From: Gammaproteobacteria bacterium
Lineage (GTDB): Bacteria; Pseudomonadota; Gammaproteobacteria; Steroidobacterales; Steroidobacteraceae
Reading direction: 5' to 3'
Assembly (NCBI GenBank): GCA_025358615.1
Contig: JANYIY010000411.1
Span: forward strand, 1 to 40,810
DNA: 40,810 bases
Made by a program: the position numbers and the translations under genes. Below the pieces are notes generated by a model. That model was not told the origin of the DNA and searched no databases. It saw nothing but the letters and a program-made list of their open reading frames with translations. Within the stretch, counting starts at the first letter, position 1. Each line of letters opens with the position of its first letter. Positions 8,164 through 17,115 of the stretch are shown piece by piece.

Positions 8164-9322
8164 GCGCGCCGCTAACAGTGGACTCGTTCGACCACTGCCT
8201 CGACTGCGTGCCGGCATCGTCGGCGGCGGCCGCGGCGCATTCATCGGGTCGGTGCATCGCATGGCCGCTGAGCTCGACGGTCAGGCACTGGTAGTGGCAG
8301 GCGCCATGTCCTCGGATCCAGCTACCGCCCGCCAAAGTGCGGCGGCATGGTGTCTCGAACGCAGCTACGACTCCTATGCGCAAATGGCCCTTGACGAAGC
8401 GGCCGACGAGGGCGGCATTGATTTCGTCATCATTGCAACCCCCAATCACCTGCACTACCCGGTAGCGAAGGCATTCCTGACGGCCGGGATCCACGTCATC
8501 TGCGACAAACCTCTCGCCTTCACGGTTGCGGAGGGAGAAGAACTGGTCCGCCTTGTCGAAGGAGGCACGACACTGTTTGCGCTCACGCACAATTACACGG
8601 GCTACCCGGCGGTGCGCCAGGCGCGCGAGATGGTGAGAACCGGACAGTTGGGCGGCATTCGCAAGGTCATGGTGGAATACACCCAGGACTGGCTGATGCA
8701 ACCGCTGGAGGACCGTGGCAACAAGCAGGCTGAATGGCGAACGGATCCGGCGCGGGCCGGTCTCGGCGGCTGTGTCGGCGATATCGGTTCGCACGCCGAG
8801 AATCTGCTGGAGTTCATCACGGGCCTCAAGATCGAGGCGTTGTGCGCTGATTTGAGCTGTGTCGTTACCGGCCGCCGCTTGGATGACGATGGCAATATAC
8901 TGTTGAGACTGAGTGGCGGAGCCAAGGGGACGTTGCTGTGCTCACAGATTGCCTGCGGGGAGGAGAACCGGCTGTCCATCCGTGTGTATGGATCGGAAGC
9001 GGGGTTGGAGTGGCACCAGCAGGAACCGAACACGCTCATCTACAAAGCCGCCGGCAAACCGTGGATGCACTTACGTACGGGACAGAACTATATGAGCGAG
9101 CCGGCTAAAGCAGCGGCGCGAATGCCGGCCGGACATCCCGAGGGCTACATCGAGGCCTTTGCGAATATCTACCGTGGTTTCATCGAGGATGTGCGCTGCG
9201 TCGGTTCCGGCCAAGCACCGCTTCGAAGCTACCCTGGGGTTCAAGATGGCTTGCGCGGCTTGCGCTTCATTGAACGAGCGGTGGCAAGTTCGAAGTCCGG
9301 ATCGGTCTGGCTCAGGATGTAG
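8156..9322 (+). CDS. Gfo/Idh/MocA family oxidoreductase
   Basis: 388 residues from ATG 8156, which overlaps the stop of the remnant by eight bases (ATGCCTGA). The N-terminus holds a Rossmann motif (AGIVGGGRGAFIG) and FVIIATPNHLH, followed by the family's catalytic-lysine motif as CDKPLAF. The C-terminal alpha/beta domain carries GGCVGDIGSHAENL, including the conserved Asp and His. These NAD(P)-dependent enzymes oxidise or reduce sugar hydroxyl/keto groups. In 3-keto-glycoside pathways a member interconverts 3-keto-glucose and glucose in the cytoplasm. No signal peptide is present, in line with that role. It is followed six bases later by the permease gene. Confidence 0.92.
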   Translation: MPERAANSGLVRPLPRLRAGIVGGGRGAFIGSVHRMAAELDGQALVVAGAMSSDPATARQSAAAWCLERSYDSYAQMALDEAADEGGIDFVIIATPNHLHYPVAKAFLTAGIHVICDKPLAFTVAEGEELVRLVEGGTTLFALTHNYTGYPAVRQAREMVRTGQLGGIRKVMVEYTQDWLMQPLEDRGNKQAEWRTDPARAGLGGCVGDIGSHAENLLEFITGLKIEALCADLSCVVTGRRLDDDGNILLRLSGGAKGTLLCSQIACGEENRLSIRVYGSEAGLEWHQQEPNTLIYKAAGKPWMHLRTGQNYMSEPAKAAARMPAGHPEGYIEAFANIYRGFIEDVRCVGSGQAPLRSYPGVQDGLRGLRFIERAVASSKSGSVWLRM

Positions 9323-9328
9323 GCGGCC

Positions 9329-10558
9329 GTGACTCCCCTCATTAGAATTCGGCTCTGCGCCATGATGTTCCTGGAGTTCTTCATCTGGGGTGGCTGGTTC
9401 GTTACCATGGGCAGCTACCTGGCGTCGAACCTCCACGCCACCGGAGCTCAGACCGGACTCGCCTATTCCACGCAATCCTGGGGCGCCATCATTGCCCCAT
9501 TCATCGTGGGGCTGGTGGCTGATCGCTATTTCAATGCCGAGCGGCTTTTGGGGGTCATTCACATCGGCGGCGGCATACTGATGTACGTCCTGTTCTCGAG
9601 CCGGGAGTTCGCGGGTTTCTATCCCTACTTGCTGGCGTACATGATTCTTTACATGCCGACTTTGGCCTTGGTCAACTCCATTGCGTTTCGCCAGATGAGT
9701 GATCCGTCCAGACATTTTTCCAGTATCCGAGTCTGGGGCACCATTGGTTGGATTGTCGCGGGCCTCGTCATCAGCTACCTTTTTGGCTGGGACTCGAGCG
9801 GGGCAATGGCTCAGGGCTTCCTCAAGAGTACCTTTCTGATGTGTTCAATCGCCTCATTCGTGCTGGGGCTTTACAGCTTTACCCTGCCCCGAACGCCGCC
9901 CGTGCGCGGCCCTCGCCAAGGGAATGGGCTTGGCAGTCTCCTCGGACTCGATGCGTTGGTGTTGTTGAAGCACAAGAACTTCGCAGTGTTCTTCGTGGCG
10001 TCGATATTGATCTGCATCCCGCTGGCGTTCTACTACCAGAACGCCAATCAGTTTCTTACTGAAATTCACGTCGCCAATGCCACCGGCAAACAAACCATCG
10101 GCCAGATGTCCGAAGTGCTGTTCATGTTGCTGATCCCGTTGTTCCTGAGCCGCTTCGGCATGAAGACCACGCTGCTGCTCGGCATGTTGGCTTGGGCTTT
10201 TCGGTATCTGTTGTTCGCGTTCGGCAATGCTCACGAGCTTGGATACATGTTGCTGCTCGGGATCGCGTTGCATGGCGTGTGCTATGACTTTTTCTTCGTC
10301 TCAGGGCAGATTTACACCGACTCCAAGGCGGGTGCGCAGCACAAGAGCGCCGCGCAGGGCTTGATCACATTGGCGACCTACGGCGTCGGCATGTTGATCG
10401 GGTTTTGGGCCGCCGGCCGCATCGACGATCTGTACTTCAGCGGCGGCGTGCACGACTGGAGGGCAATTTGGCTCTATCCGGCGGGATTTGCGGGCCTGGT
10501 CTTTGTGCTGTTCGCGTTGACATTCCGCAACGAGACCGTCGAGTACGCCAAGCCATGA
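9329..10558 (+). CDS. MFS permease, NupG/XapB-like nucleoside or sugar symporter
   Basis: 409 residues from a GTG at 9329, six bases after the previous stop. About twelve hydrophobic segments. [18 protein letters not shown] near the N-terminus, the [14 protein letters not shown] loop between helices 2 and 3, and [13 protein letters not shown] are typical of the nucleoside:H+ symporter family. Relatives with this look are common in gene clusters for unusual sugars rather than nucleosides, so import of the keto-sugar or glycoside is inferred from context. The stop overlaps the next start (ATGA at 10555-10558). Confidence 0.88.
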   Translation: MTPLIRIRLCAMMFLEFFIWGGWFVTMGSYLASNLHATGAQTGLAYSTQSWGAIIAPFIVGLVADRYFNAERLLGVIHIGGGILMYVLFSSREFAGFYPYLLAYMILYMPTLALVNSIAFRQMSDPSRHFSSIRVWGTIGWIVAGLVISYLFGWDSSGAMAQGFLKSTFLMCSIASFVLGLYSFTLPRTPPVRGPRQGNGLGSLLGLDALVLLKHKNFAVFFVASILICIPLAFYYQNANQFLTEIHVANATGKQTIGQMSEVLFMLLIPLFLSRFGMKTTLLLGMLAWAFRYLLFAFGNAHELGYMLLLGIALHGVCYDFFFVSGQIYTDSKAGAQHKSAAQGLITLATYGVGMLIGFWAAGRIDDLYFSGGVHDWRAIWLYPAGFAGLVFVLFALTFRNETVEYAKP

Positions 10559-11790
10559 CGGAGTTCAAGCCCCGGCCTATGAAGCTCAGCGTGCTCACGG
10601 CAGCGCTGCAGGAACTCACCCCGCGCGAGCAGCGCGAGGCGGATCCGGATCTGGCCGTCGAGGAGTGGCTGGAGTTTGCCCGGCAGATGGATTGTCCGCA
10701 TATCGAACTCTCCACAGCCTTGCACCCGAGCGAGAGCGATGTGCCGGCCGCGGCGCTGCTCGACCCCGTGGCGAATACCCTGGACCTGCGCCAACCCTTC
10801 GGCCCCAAGCGCGCGGCACGGCTGCGGCACGCAATGCAGGCGACCGGTGTCGGCCTTTCGGATCTTGCATACTTCGACAACATGCTGGCGTCTGACGATT
10901 CCGTGCGACGCAAGAAGCACGAACTGATGCTGCGGGTGTTCGACGCAGCGGTTCTGCTCGGCACGGACGCCGTGACCGGCTTCGTAGGCCGCAATCCGCT
11001 GTTGGAAATGGACGCCAATTTGGCCATGTTCGAACAGGTGTTCGTGCCTCTGCTCAAGGAAGCCAAGGCCCGCGGGCTGACCTTCCGAGTCGAGCAATGT
11101 CCGATGCCGGGATGGAATATCACCGATAAGTGGCACAACAACATCGCCTATGCACCGGGTCCGTGGATTGCATTGCACCGGATCTGCGAGCGGCATGGCG
11201 TCGGCGATCAGTTCCGCATCCACTACGATCCCTCGCATGCGATCCTGATGGGGCAGGATTCACGTTCGGTGTTTCAATACTTGAAGGACGCGGGCTATAA
11301 CTTTTTAATCAACGGCTTTCACGTTAAGGGGCAGGTCATCGACTCGCGCGGGATTTCCGGCTGGGGCTATGGTGGTCAGACGATGCAGCGCGGGGATTGG
11401 CACGGCGCGAGGCCTTCGACCGATCCGGTCGAGCAACAAAACGCGTGGAAGAAACAAACCGTGTTTTGCGAACATGAATTGCCGGGCACGGCGCGGCACG
11501 ATCCGCTCGCGTACCTGCAGAATCGAACCGTGGACTGGCTGGACCATCAATTGGCGGCGCGCGAATTGCTGGACATCGCGCCCGATGACACCTTCCTGGT
11601 CGTCGAGCACGAGTATCCCAAGGCCCGCATCCAGGACAAGGCACGGCTCAAGCCGATTCTGGCGGGCTCCATTGCCTTCACCCGCGCGATCGACGCCGCC
11701 GCCGCCGCGATGTATTCCTTGCAGCACGAAGTGCTCGCCTCGCAGGGCATCGCGGTGCAGGGCGTGGGACGCGAGGCCTACCGGTCCTGA
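10555..11790 (+). CDS. Sugar phosphate isomerase/epimerase (TIM barrel), cytoplasmic
   Basis: 411 residues from ATG 10555, overlapping the permease stop by four bases; the longer track start at 10405 lies inside the permease gene. Metal-site residues of the xylose-isomerase-like barrel are visible: Glu in [10 protein letters not shown], Asp and His in HYDPSHAIL, His in [11 protein letters not shown], and Glu in VVEHEYPKA. It lacks a signal peptide, unlike the paralogue at 6944-7849, so the locus has one such enzyme on each side of the membrane. Members with this domain open or isomerise keto-sugars; the exact reaction is unknown. The GMC gene follows after 16 bases. Confidence 0.88.
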   Translation: MTEFKPRPMKLSVLTAALQELTPREQREADPDLAVEEWLEFARQMDCPHIELSTALHPSESDVPAAALLDPVANTLDLRQPFGPKRAARLRHAMQATGVGLSDLAYFDNMLASDDSVRRKKHELMLRVFDAAVLLGTDAVTGFVGRNPLLEMDANLAMFEQVFVPLLKEAKARGLTFRVEQCPMPGWNITDKWHNNIAYAPGPWIALHRICERHGVGDQFRIHYDPSHAILMGQDSRSVFQYLKDAGYNFLINGFHVKGQVIDSRGISGWGYGGQTMQRGDWHGARPSTDPVEQQNAWKKQTVFCEHELPGTARHDPLAYLQNRTVDWLDHQLAARELLDIAPDDTFLVVEHEYPKARIQDKARLKPILAGSIAFTRAIDAAAAAMYSLQHEVLASQGIAVQGVGREAYRS

Positions 11791-11806
11791 GCAAGATCGC
11801 AACGTC

Positions 11807-13606
11807 ATGCCCTTCGTAACCGCGGAAACCTTACAGAGCAACTACGACGTCATCGTGGTGGGTTCTGGGGCCGCCGGCGGGCAGTCGGCGTATACGCTGA
11901 CCATGGATGGCGCCAAGGTCCTCATGCTCGAGGCCGGGCGCAATTACTCCGCAAGCGAGTCGTCCATGTTCCGCACCCCGGATCTAGCGCCTCTGCGTGG
12001 TGCCGACACGCCGGACAAACCCTTCGGGTTCTACGACGCCACCGTCGATGGTGGCTGGAACGTTCCCGGTGAGCCCTATGTGCGCGCGAGTGAAGATCAT
12101 GCAGGCCGCTTCGAATGGTGGCGGGCGCGCATGCTGGGCGGCCGTACCAATCATTGGGGACGCATTTCGCTGCGCAACGGGCCCTATGACTTCAAGCCGA
12201 AAGCCCGGGATGGACTGGGTTTCGATTGGCCCATTGGTTACGATGATGTCGCCCCATACTACGACAAGGTCGAATTGCTGATCGGCGTGTACGGCAGTAA
12301 CGAGGGTCTCGAAAACACACCGAATTCGCCACCCGGCTGCCTGCTGCCGCCGCCCATGCCCTTGGTCAGCGACCACTTGATACGGCAGCGCGCGAAGAAA
12401 TTGGGGATTCCCGTGATACCCGGTCACCGCGCAGTGCTGACTCGGCCTCTCGATTACAAGCATGCGCCGGCGCGGCTGCATCCAGGCAACGCGACGGCGC
12501 AGAAAATTCTGATGGAGGACATGCGCAGCCGCAGCCCCTGTCTATGGGCGACCCCTTGCGGGTCCGGCTGCGCCGTCCGCGCCAATTATCAATCGACCAC
12601 CGTGCATTTGCCGCCCGCCCTCAAGACTGGAAACCTCGACATCATCACCGATGCGATGGTCTATGAAGTAACCCTGGGGCGCGACGGCCGGGCCAACGGC
12701 GTCAACTTCGTCGACCGGATCAGCGGCAAGCATCGGCACGCCGCCGCGAGGGTGGTCGTACTGGCCGCGAGCGCCTGCGAGACAGTACGAATTTTGCTCA
12801 ACTCCAAGAGTGCGCAGTTCCCGCAAGGCCTCGGGAATTCGAGCGGCAAAGTCGGGCGATACCTGATGGATACCGTGGGCTCCGCGGTGGGCGGCCAAAT
12901 TCCGCTGCTCGAAAATCTGCCGCCGCTCAATGAAGACGCTGCCGGCGGCGATCAGATGTACGTCCCTTGGTGGTTGTACCGTGAGCAGCACGCAGGAAAA
13001 CTCGGCTTTGCCCGCGGCTACCACATCGAATTCGGCGGCGGCAAACGCATGCCCGGCCACAACACGGGCGCCGGTCTCGAATGGCTCACCGGCGGCAGCT
13101 ACGGGGCGAAATTCAAGCAGGACGTGCGACGCTATTACGGTTCCTTCGTCTGGTTCAGCGGCCGCGGCGAGATGATCCCCAACGATCAATCGTTCTGCGA
13201 GATCGATCCGCGCGTCAAGGACCGGTGGGGAATCCCGGTGCTGCGTTTTCATTGGCAATGGTCGGAACACGAGCGGCGGCAGGCCGCCCACATGCAAAGC
13301 ACCTTTGCGGACATCATAGACGCCATGGGCGGGCGAACGCAGCACGCCGTGCAGAGCGACGGCGCCAAGGCCATCGCTTCCGGCGGCTCCATCATTCACG
13401 AGGTCGGCGGCGCCATCATGGGATCCGATCCCCAGACTTCGGTGACGAACTCCTGGGGCCAGACCTGGGACGTGAGCAATCTGTTCATCAACGACGGCGC
13501 CGTGTTCGCATCGAATGCGGACAAGAATCCGACGCTCACCATCATGGCTTTGGCATGGCGCGCGTCGGATCATATTCTCGGGCGCATGCGACGCAAGGAG
13601 CTGTAA
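11807..13606 (+). CDS. GMC-family FAD dehydrogenase, probable glycoside 3-dehydrogenase catalytic subunit
   Basis: 599 residues from ATG 11807; the track's earlier start runs back through the previous gene. FAD-binding GSGAAGG lies at 19-25 with LMLEAGRNY following, and GGRTNHWGR is the second GMC motif. The C-terminal active-site pair is His531 (IIHEVGG) and Asn574 (ADKNPTLT). Cys245, Cys251 and Cys255 (CLWATPCGSGC) fit the Fe-S cluster region of the FAD-glucose dehydrogenase subfamily. These enzymes oxidise a sugar hydroxyl and pass electrons to a cytochrome. There is no signal peptide, as in relatives that cross the membrane folded, carried by the Tat-tagged small subunit. That subunit is encoded next, with a TAATG overlap. 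Confidence 0.92.
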   Translation: MPFVTAETLQSNYDVIVVGSGAAGGQSAYTLTMDGAKVLMLEAGRNYSASESSMFRTPDLAPLRGADTPDKPFGFYDATVDGGWNVPGEPYVRASEDHAGRFEWWRARMLGGRTNHWGRISLRNGPYDFKPKARDGLGFDWPIGYDDVAPYYDKVELLIGVYGSNEGLENTPNSPPGCLLPPPMPLVSDHLIRQRAKKLGIPVIPGHRAVLTRPLDYKHAPARLHPGNATAQKILMEDMRSRSPCLWATPCGSGCAVRANYQSTTVHLPPALKTGNLDIITDAMVYEVTLGRDGRANGVNFVDRISGKHRHAAARVVVLAASACETVRILLNSKSAQFPQGLGNSSGKVGRYLMDTVGSAVGGQIPLLENLPPLNEDAAGGDQMYVPWWLYREQHAGKLGFARGYHIEFGGGKRMPGHNTGAGLEWLTGGSYGAKFKQDVRRYYGSFVWFSGRGEMIPNDQSFCEIDPRVKDRWGIPVLRFHWQWSEHERRQAAHMQSTFADIIDAMGGRTQHAVQSDGAKAIASGGSIIHEVGGAIMGSDPQTSVTNSWGQTWDVSNLFINDGAVFASNADKNPTLTIMALAWRASDHILGRMRRKEL

Positions 13607-14223
13607 TGGATCGGCGCACGACACTCAAGTGGGTGCTGGCCGCGAGTGCCGTGGGTCCGCTTCTGCGGCAACGCGACGCACGCGCGTACTCGACCCTGAC
13701 CGCGCGAGGTTACGGCACCGATCCGAATCTTGCGGTGAACTATCATCCGGGTGAACTGTGGCCGCTCACGATGACCAGCGTGCAGCGGCGGCTGGCGGGT
13801 ATTTTGTCGGACATCATCATTCCGGCCGATGATCACTCGCCCAGCGCCTCCACCGCCGGCGTGGTCGATTTCGTCGATGAGTGGGTGAGTGCGCCGTACA
13901 GCGATTTCCAACGAGACCGAGGAATCGTGCTCGGCGGCTTTGCCTGGCTTGACGCCGAAGGCGCCCGCCGCTTCGGTAAGGAATTCGTGGAGCTCGACTC
14001 CGCGGAGCAACTCAGCGTTTGCGATGACATCTGCGATGCGGCGCGTGCGGCGGATGCGCTGCGCGAGGCTGCTCGCTTTTTCGCACTCTACCGCGACTTG
14101 ACCGCCGGCGGATTTTACTCGACTCCCCTCGGCCGCAAAGACCTGGGCTACATGGGCAATGTACCCTTGGCGAGCTTTGATGGACCTGCGCCCGCGCTGC
14201 TCGAGTCGCTGGGCTTGTTGTAA
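13606..14223 (+). CDS. Gluconate 2-dehydrogenase subunit 3 family protein (small, Tat-carrier subunit)
   Basis: 205 residues from ATG 13606, whose A is the last base of the GMC stop. The N-terminus is a Tat signal (DRRTTLKWVLAASA). The body fits the small subunit that partners GMC dehydrogenases: LAGILSDIIIPADDHSPSASTAGVVDFVDEW near the start and GGFYSTPLGRKDLGYMG near the end. Its known role is to chaperone and export the catalytic subunit. The C-terminus (PALLESLGLL) differs from the PGRFDPC-type end preserved in the remnant at 7939-8163, so the two small subunits were of different subtypes. Confidence 0.9.
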   Translation: MDRRTTLKWVLAASAVGPLLRQRDARAYSTLTARGYGTDPNLAVNYHPGELWPLTMTSVQRRLAGILSDIIIPADDHSPSASTAGVVDFVDEWVSAPYSDFQRDRGIVLGGFAWLDAEGARRFGKEFVELDSAEQLSVCDDICDAARAADALREAARFFALYRDLTAGGFYSTPLGRKDLGYMGNVPLASFDGPAPALLESLGLL

Positions 14224-14245
14224 GCACTCGGATGAACGGTGAACT

Positions 14246-14938
14246 ATGAATAAGATGCGCTGCTTGGCCGCGATATTGGGTTTTTTGTGTGCGACAGCAT
14301 TCTCCGGGGCGCGTGAGCCGGTGCCTGCCGGCGCCGACTCGCTTTGGCGGGCTCTGCTGCGGGACCACGGCGCACCTGACTGGCGCGGCTGGAATACAGT
14401 CGGATTTCCGGCCGGCTGGCAGGTTGCCGGCGGGGTGCTTTCCAAGGACGGCGATGTCGACGATCTGGTCACGAATCAGACCTTCGCAAATTTCGAACTC
14501 GAGCTCGAATGGAAGATAGGAAAGGGCGGCAACAGCGGCATCTTCTACCGCGCCACACGCGAGTACGATCATATCTATTGGAGCGGGCCGGAATACCAGC
14601 TGCTCGATGACGACAACGCGGCGGACGGCAAGAATAGCCTCACCTGCGCCGCTTCCGCTTACGCGCTGTACGGCGCGCCGGCCGGAGTGGTGCTGCCGTT
14701 CGATCACTGGAATAAGACTCGAATCGTCGTCCACGGCTCGCATGTCGAGCACTGGTTGAATGGCCGCAAGGTCGTGGACTATGACCTCAAGAGTGCCGAT
14801 TGGAGGGACAAGGTTGCCGCGAGTAAATTCTCTGCATACCCGCACTACGGCCTCGCGGACTCAGGATTGATCGGCATCCAGGGTGACCATCCGGGAGCGC
14901 TGGCCATTCGTCACGTCCGCATACGTGAACTCCCATGA
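14246..14938 (+). CDS. DUF1080 protein, probable 3-keto-glycoside hydrolase
   Basis: 230 residues. A Sec signal (CLAAILGFLCATAFSGA) precedes a concanavalin-like fold domain. Characteristic DUF1080 (3-keto-disaccharide hydrolase) phrases are WRGWNTV near the start, VAGGVLSKDGD, FELELEWKIGKGGNSGIFYR, GPEYQLLDDDNA, and HWNKTRIVVHGSHVEHWLNGRKV. Known members cleave 3-keto-glycosides, the product of a GMC dehydrogenase. The exported form beside a Tat-exported GMC complex supports sequential periplasmic steps. It starts 22 bases after the small subunit and ends in an ATGA overlap with the next gene. Confidence 0.9.
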   Translation: MNKMRCLAAILGFLCATAFSGAREPVPAGADSLWRALLRDHGAPDWRGWNTVGFPAGWQVAGGVLSKDGDVDDLVTNQTFANFELELEWKIGKGGNSGIFYRATREYDHIYWSGPEYQLLDDDNAADGKNSLTCAASAYALYGAPAGVVLPFDHWNKTRIVVHGSHVEHWLNGRKVVDYDLKSADWRDKVAASKFSAYPHYGLADSGLIGIQGDHPGALAIRHVRIRELP

Positions 14939-16641
14939 GTGGCGGGCGCAACATGCAACGCAACTGGGCAGCGCGGCTTCTTGCCGCTTCTTGGTCGTTG
15001 ACGATGCTAGGGGCCTCGGCTTGGGCGGGCCCGTCTCATGCGGGCGAAGATTCACGGCCCTTGCCGGGCGAAGAGTACATCTCGGCGGCGCGTAACGCTC
15101 AGGTTCACCCGCCGCTGCCGGCACCCAACCGTGCTGCGGGCGAGGGATTGGGGCCCTACCATCGGCTGGTGATCCGCGGGGCGACATTGATCGACGGCAC
15201 GGGTGCTCCGGCCATAGGTCCCGTGGACATCGTCATTGAGCAAGACCGTATTGCGCGGATTCAGGGCGTTGGGTACGCCCATCTGCCGATCAAAGAGCAG
15301 GGCCGACCTGCGCAGGGCGATTATGAGATCGATGCCACAGGCATGTACGTGTTGCCAGGTTTCATCAATTCGCACGCGCATATCGCGGATGCCTCGCAGG
15401 GCAAGGTGGGTGAGGTGCCGCCGGCCGAATATGTCTACAAGTTATGGCTGGGCCACGGCATTACCACGGTGCGCGAAGCCGGCTCATTCAACGGCTTGCG
15501 ATGGACGCTGAACGAGCGCCGGCGCAGCGCCGCGCACGAGATCGTCGCGCCGCGTATCGTTCCGTATGTTGGCTTTCCAGTCGAGGTCGATACTCCGGGC
15601 GGTGTCCGCACTCCGGAGGAAGCGCGGCGCTGGGTCGATGCAGTCGCCGCCGCCGGCGCGGAGGGCATCAAATTCCTGGGGTCGCCGCCGGACCTCATGC
15701 AGGCGGCACTCGCCGAGGCAAAACTTAAACACCTGCGCAGCGCCTGCCACCATGCGCAAACCGCGGTGGCGCGCATGAACGCGTTGGATACGTCGGGCTG
15801 GGGACTCACCAGCCTGGAGCACTGGTACGGCCTGCCCGAAGCGCTATTCACCGACCGGCGGGTGCAGGACTTTCCGCTGGACTACAACTACAGCGACGAG
15901 TCGGATCGATTCGGTCAGGCAGGGCGCCTCTGGTCGCAGGCCGCACCTCGCGGCAGCGAGCGCTGGTCGCAAGTCATAGAGACGCTGAAGGGGCGCGATT
16001 TCACGTTGGTGCCCACTTTTACTATTTATGAAGCCAGTCGCGATCTCATGCGCGAGATGCGGGCCGAATGGCATGAGGAGTACACACTGCCTACCTTGAT
16101 GCGTTGGTACGCGCCGAACCGCGAGGCGCATGGGGCTTACTGGTTTAATTGGACGACCGCGGACGAAATAGCGTGGAAGAAGAACTATACCATTTGGATG
16201 TCCTTCATCAATGATTACAAGAATGCAGGCGGGCGAGTGGCGGTCGGCGATGACGCCGGCTATATCTATAAATTGTTCGGCTTTGCCTATATTCGCGAGC
16301 TCGAGCTGCTTCAGGAAGCGGGTTTCCATCCGCTTGAAGTAGTCCGCGCGGCAACACTGTCCGGTGCGGAACTACTGGGAATGTCGGACCGGATCGGATC
16401 GGTGGAGGCGGGCAAGACGGCTGATCTTGTGATCGTGAAGGAGAATCCACTCGCCAATTTCAAGGTGCTGTACGGAACCGGCGCACTGCAACTCGATGAC
16501 GCAACGCATAAGCCCACGCGAGTAGGGGGTGTTCGCTACACCATTCACGACGGCATTATTTACGATGCGCCCGCGCTGCTCGGCGACGTGAAGCGCATGG
16601 TAGCGGCAGCCAAGCAACGGGAAGCAACGGCGGAACAGTAG
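14935..16641 (+). CDS. Exported amidohydrolase-family metal-dependent hydrolase
   Basis: 568 residues, last gene of the apparent operon. A signal peptide (LLAASWSLTMLGASAWA) is followed by the small beta-sandwich (GATLIDGTGAPAIGPVDI) and the amidohydrolase barrel. Metal-binding residues are visible: HxH in INSHAHIAD, probable bridging Lys in GIKFLG, His in ACHHAQT, His in LEHWYG and Asp in VGDDAG. The C-terminal VEAGKTADLVIVKENPLANF is typical of the imidazolonepropionase/prolidase-like branch. Those enzymes cleave peptides, cyclic amides or lactone-like bonds; no substrate can be read from the sequence. Position suggests processing of the aglycone or a linked product, which is only a guess. 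Confidence 0.88.
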   Translation: MSGGRNMQRNWAARLLAASWSLTMLGASAWAGPSHAGEDSRPLPGEEYISAARNAQVHPPLPAPNRAAGEGLGPYHRLVIRGATLIDGTGAPAIGPVDIVIEQDRIARIQGVGYAHLPIKEQGRPAQGDYEIDATGMYVLPGFINSHAHIADASQGKVGEVPPAEYVYKLWLGHGITTVREAGSFNGLRWTLNERRRSAAHEIVAPRIVPYVGFPVEVDTPGGVRTPEEARRWVDAVAAAGAEGIKFLGSPPDLMQAALAEAKLKHLRSACHHAQTAVARMNALDTSGWGLTSLEHWYGLPEALFTDRRVQDFPLDYNYSDESDRFGQAGRLWSQAAPRGSERWSQVIETLKGRDFTLVPTFTIYEASRDLMREMRAEWHEEYTLPTLMRWYAPNREAHGAYWFNWTTADEIAWKKNYTIWMSFINDYKNAGGRVAVGDDAGYIYKLFGFAYIRELELLQEAGFHPLEVVRAATLSGAELLGMSDRIGSVEAGKTADLVIVKENPLANFKVLYGTGALQLDDATHKPTRVGGVRYTIHDGIIYDAPALLGDVKRMVAAAKQREATAEQ

Positions 16642-16705
16642 GCAGCCGACTATTATCCAATCCAGGAACTAACAGCGCGCACCTGACCTACCCGAGGGTT
16701 CCCCC

Positions 16706-17023
16706 ATGACAGAGTCGTCCCCTGCGAATTTGGAGCTCGCCATCATGCTTCCGCTCGGGGTGGTGGTGAGTCAGCTGATGCGCATAGAAGCGGATCTACG
16801 ATTTCTAAACATGAAGGCATTGGTCTACGCCAAGCAGCGTGTCAGCAGCAGCGTGGGTGCCCAGATATCGGGCCGCCTCGAGCAAATCAATGAGGCGCTC
16901 GATCTGATTCGCAGACTCACCTCGGATATCGAAGCGGACATGCTGCCCATGCCCGCGATTGCGGTCGTTACGTCTTCCAAGGACTCGGCGAATCGCAAAC
17001 CGCTCCCCGAACGCGACGACTGA
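16706..17023 (+). CDS. Small hypothetical protein
   Basis: 105 residues with a GAGGG ribosome site eight bases before ATG 16706. I do not recognise a family. The middle (about 20-75) is predicted mostly helical, with leucine/isoleucine spacing in SGRLEQINEALDLIRRLTSDIE that would fit a short coiled coil; the N-terminal part has a modest hydrophobic patch (AIMLPLGVVV) too short for a sure membrane span. The tail is polar. It lies between the operon end and the flavin oxidase gene, 64 and 92 bases away, so it could be its own unit. Confidence 0.55.
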   Translation: MTESSPANLELAIMLPLGVVVSQLMRIEADLRFLNMKALVYAKQRVSSSVGAQISGRLEQINEALDLIRRLTSDIEADMLPMPAIAVVTSSKDSANRKPLPERDD

Positions 17024-17115
17024 CAGCAGTTAGGGTGCGGGACAGCGCCATTTCTGTGGCAGGATGCGATTGGATACGGACGAGGACTCGTTATTTACGC
17101 TGTTCGACGCAAAAC

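Noticed and set aside
12542-13624. 360-aa minus-strand ORF opposite the GMC gene
   Set aside because: Antisense shadow; the plus-strand frame has the FAD, His and Asn motifs.
14012-14845. Long minus-strand ORF (277 aa) across the small-subunit and DUF1080 genes
   Set aside because: It lies opposite two genes with strong motifs and is Arg/Pro/Ser-rich, the usual look of a shadow frame in GC-rich DNA.
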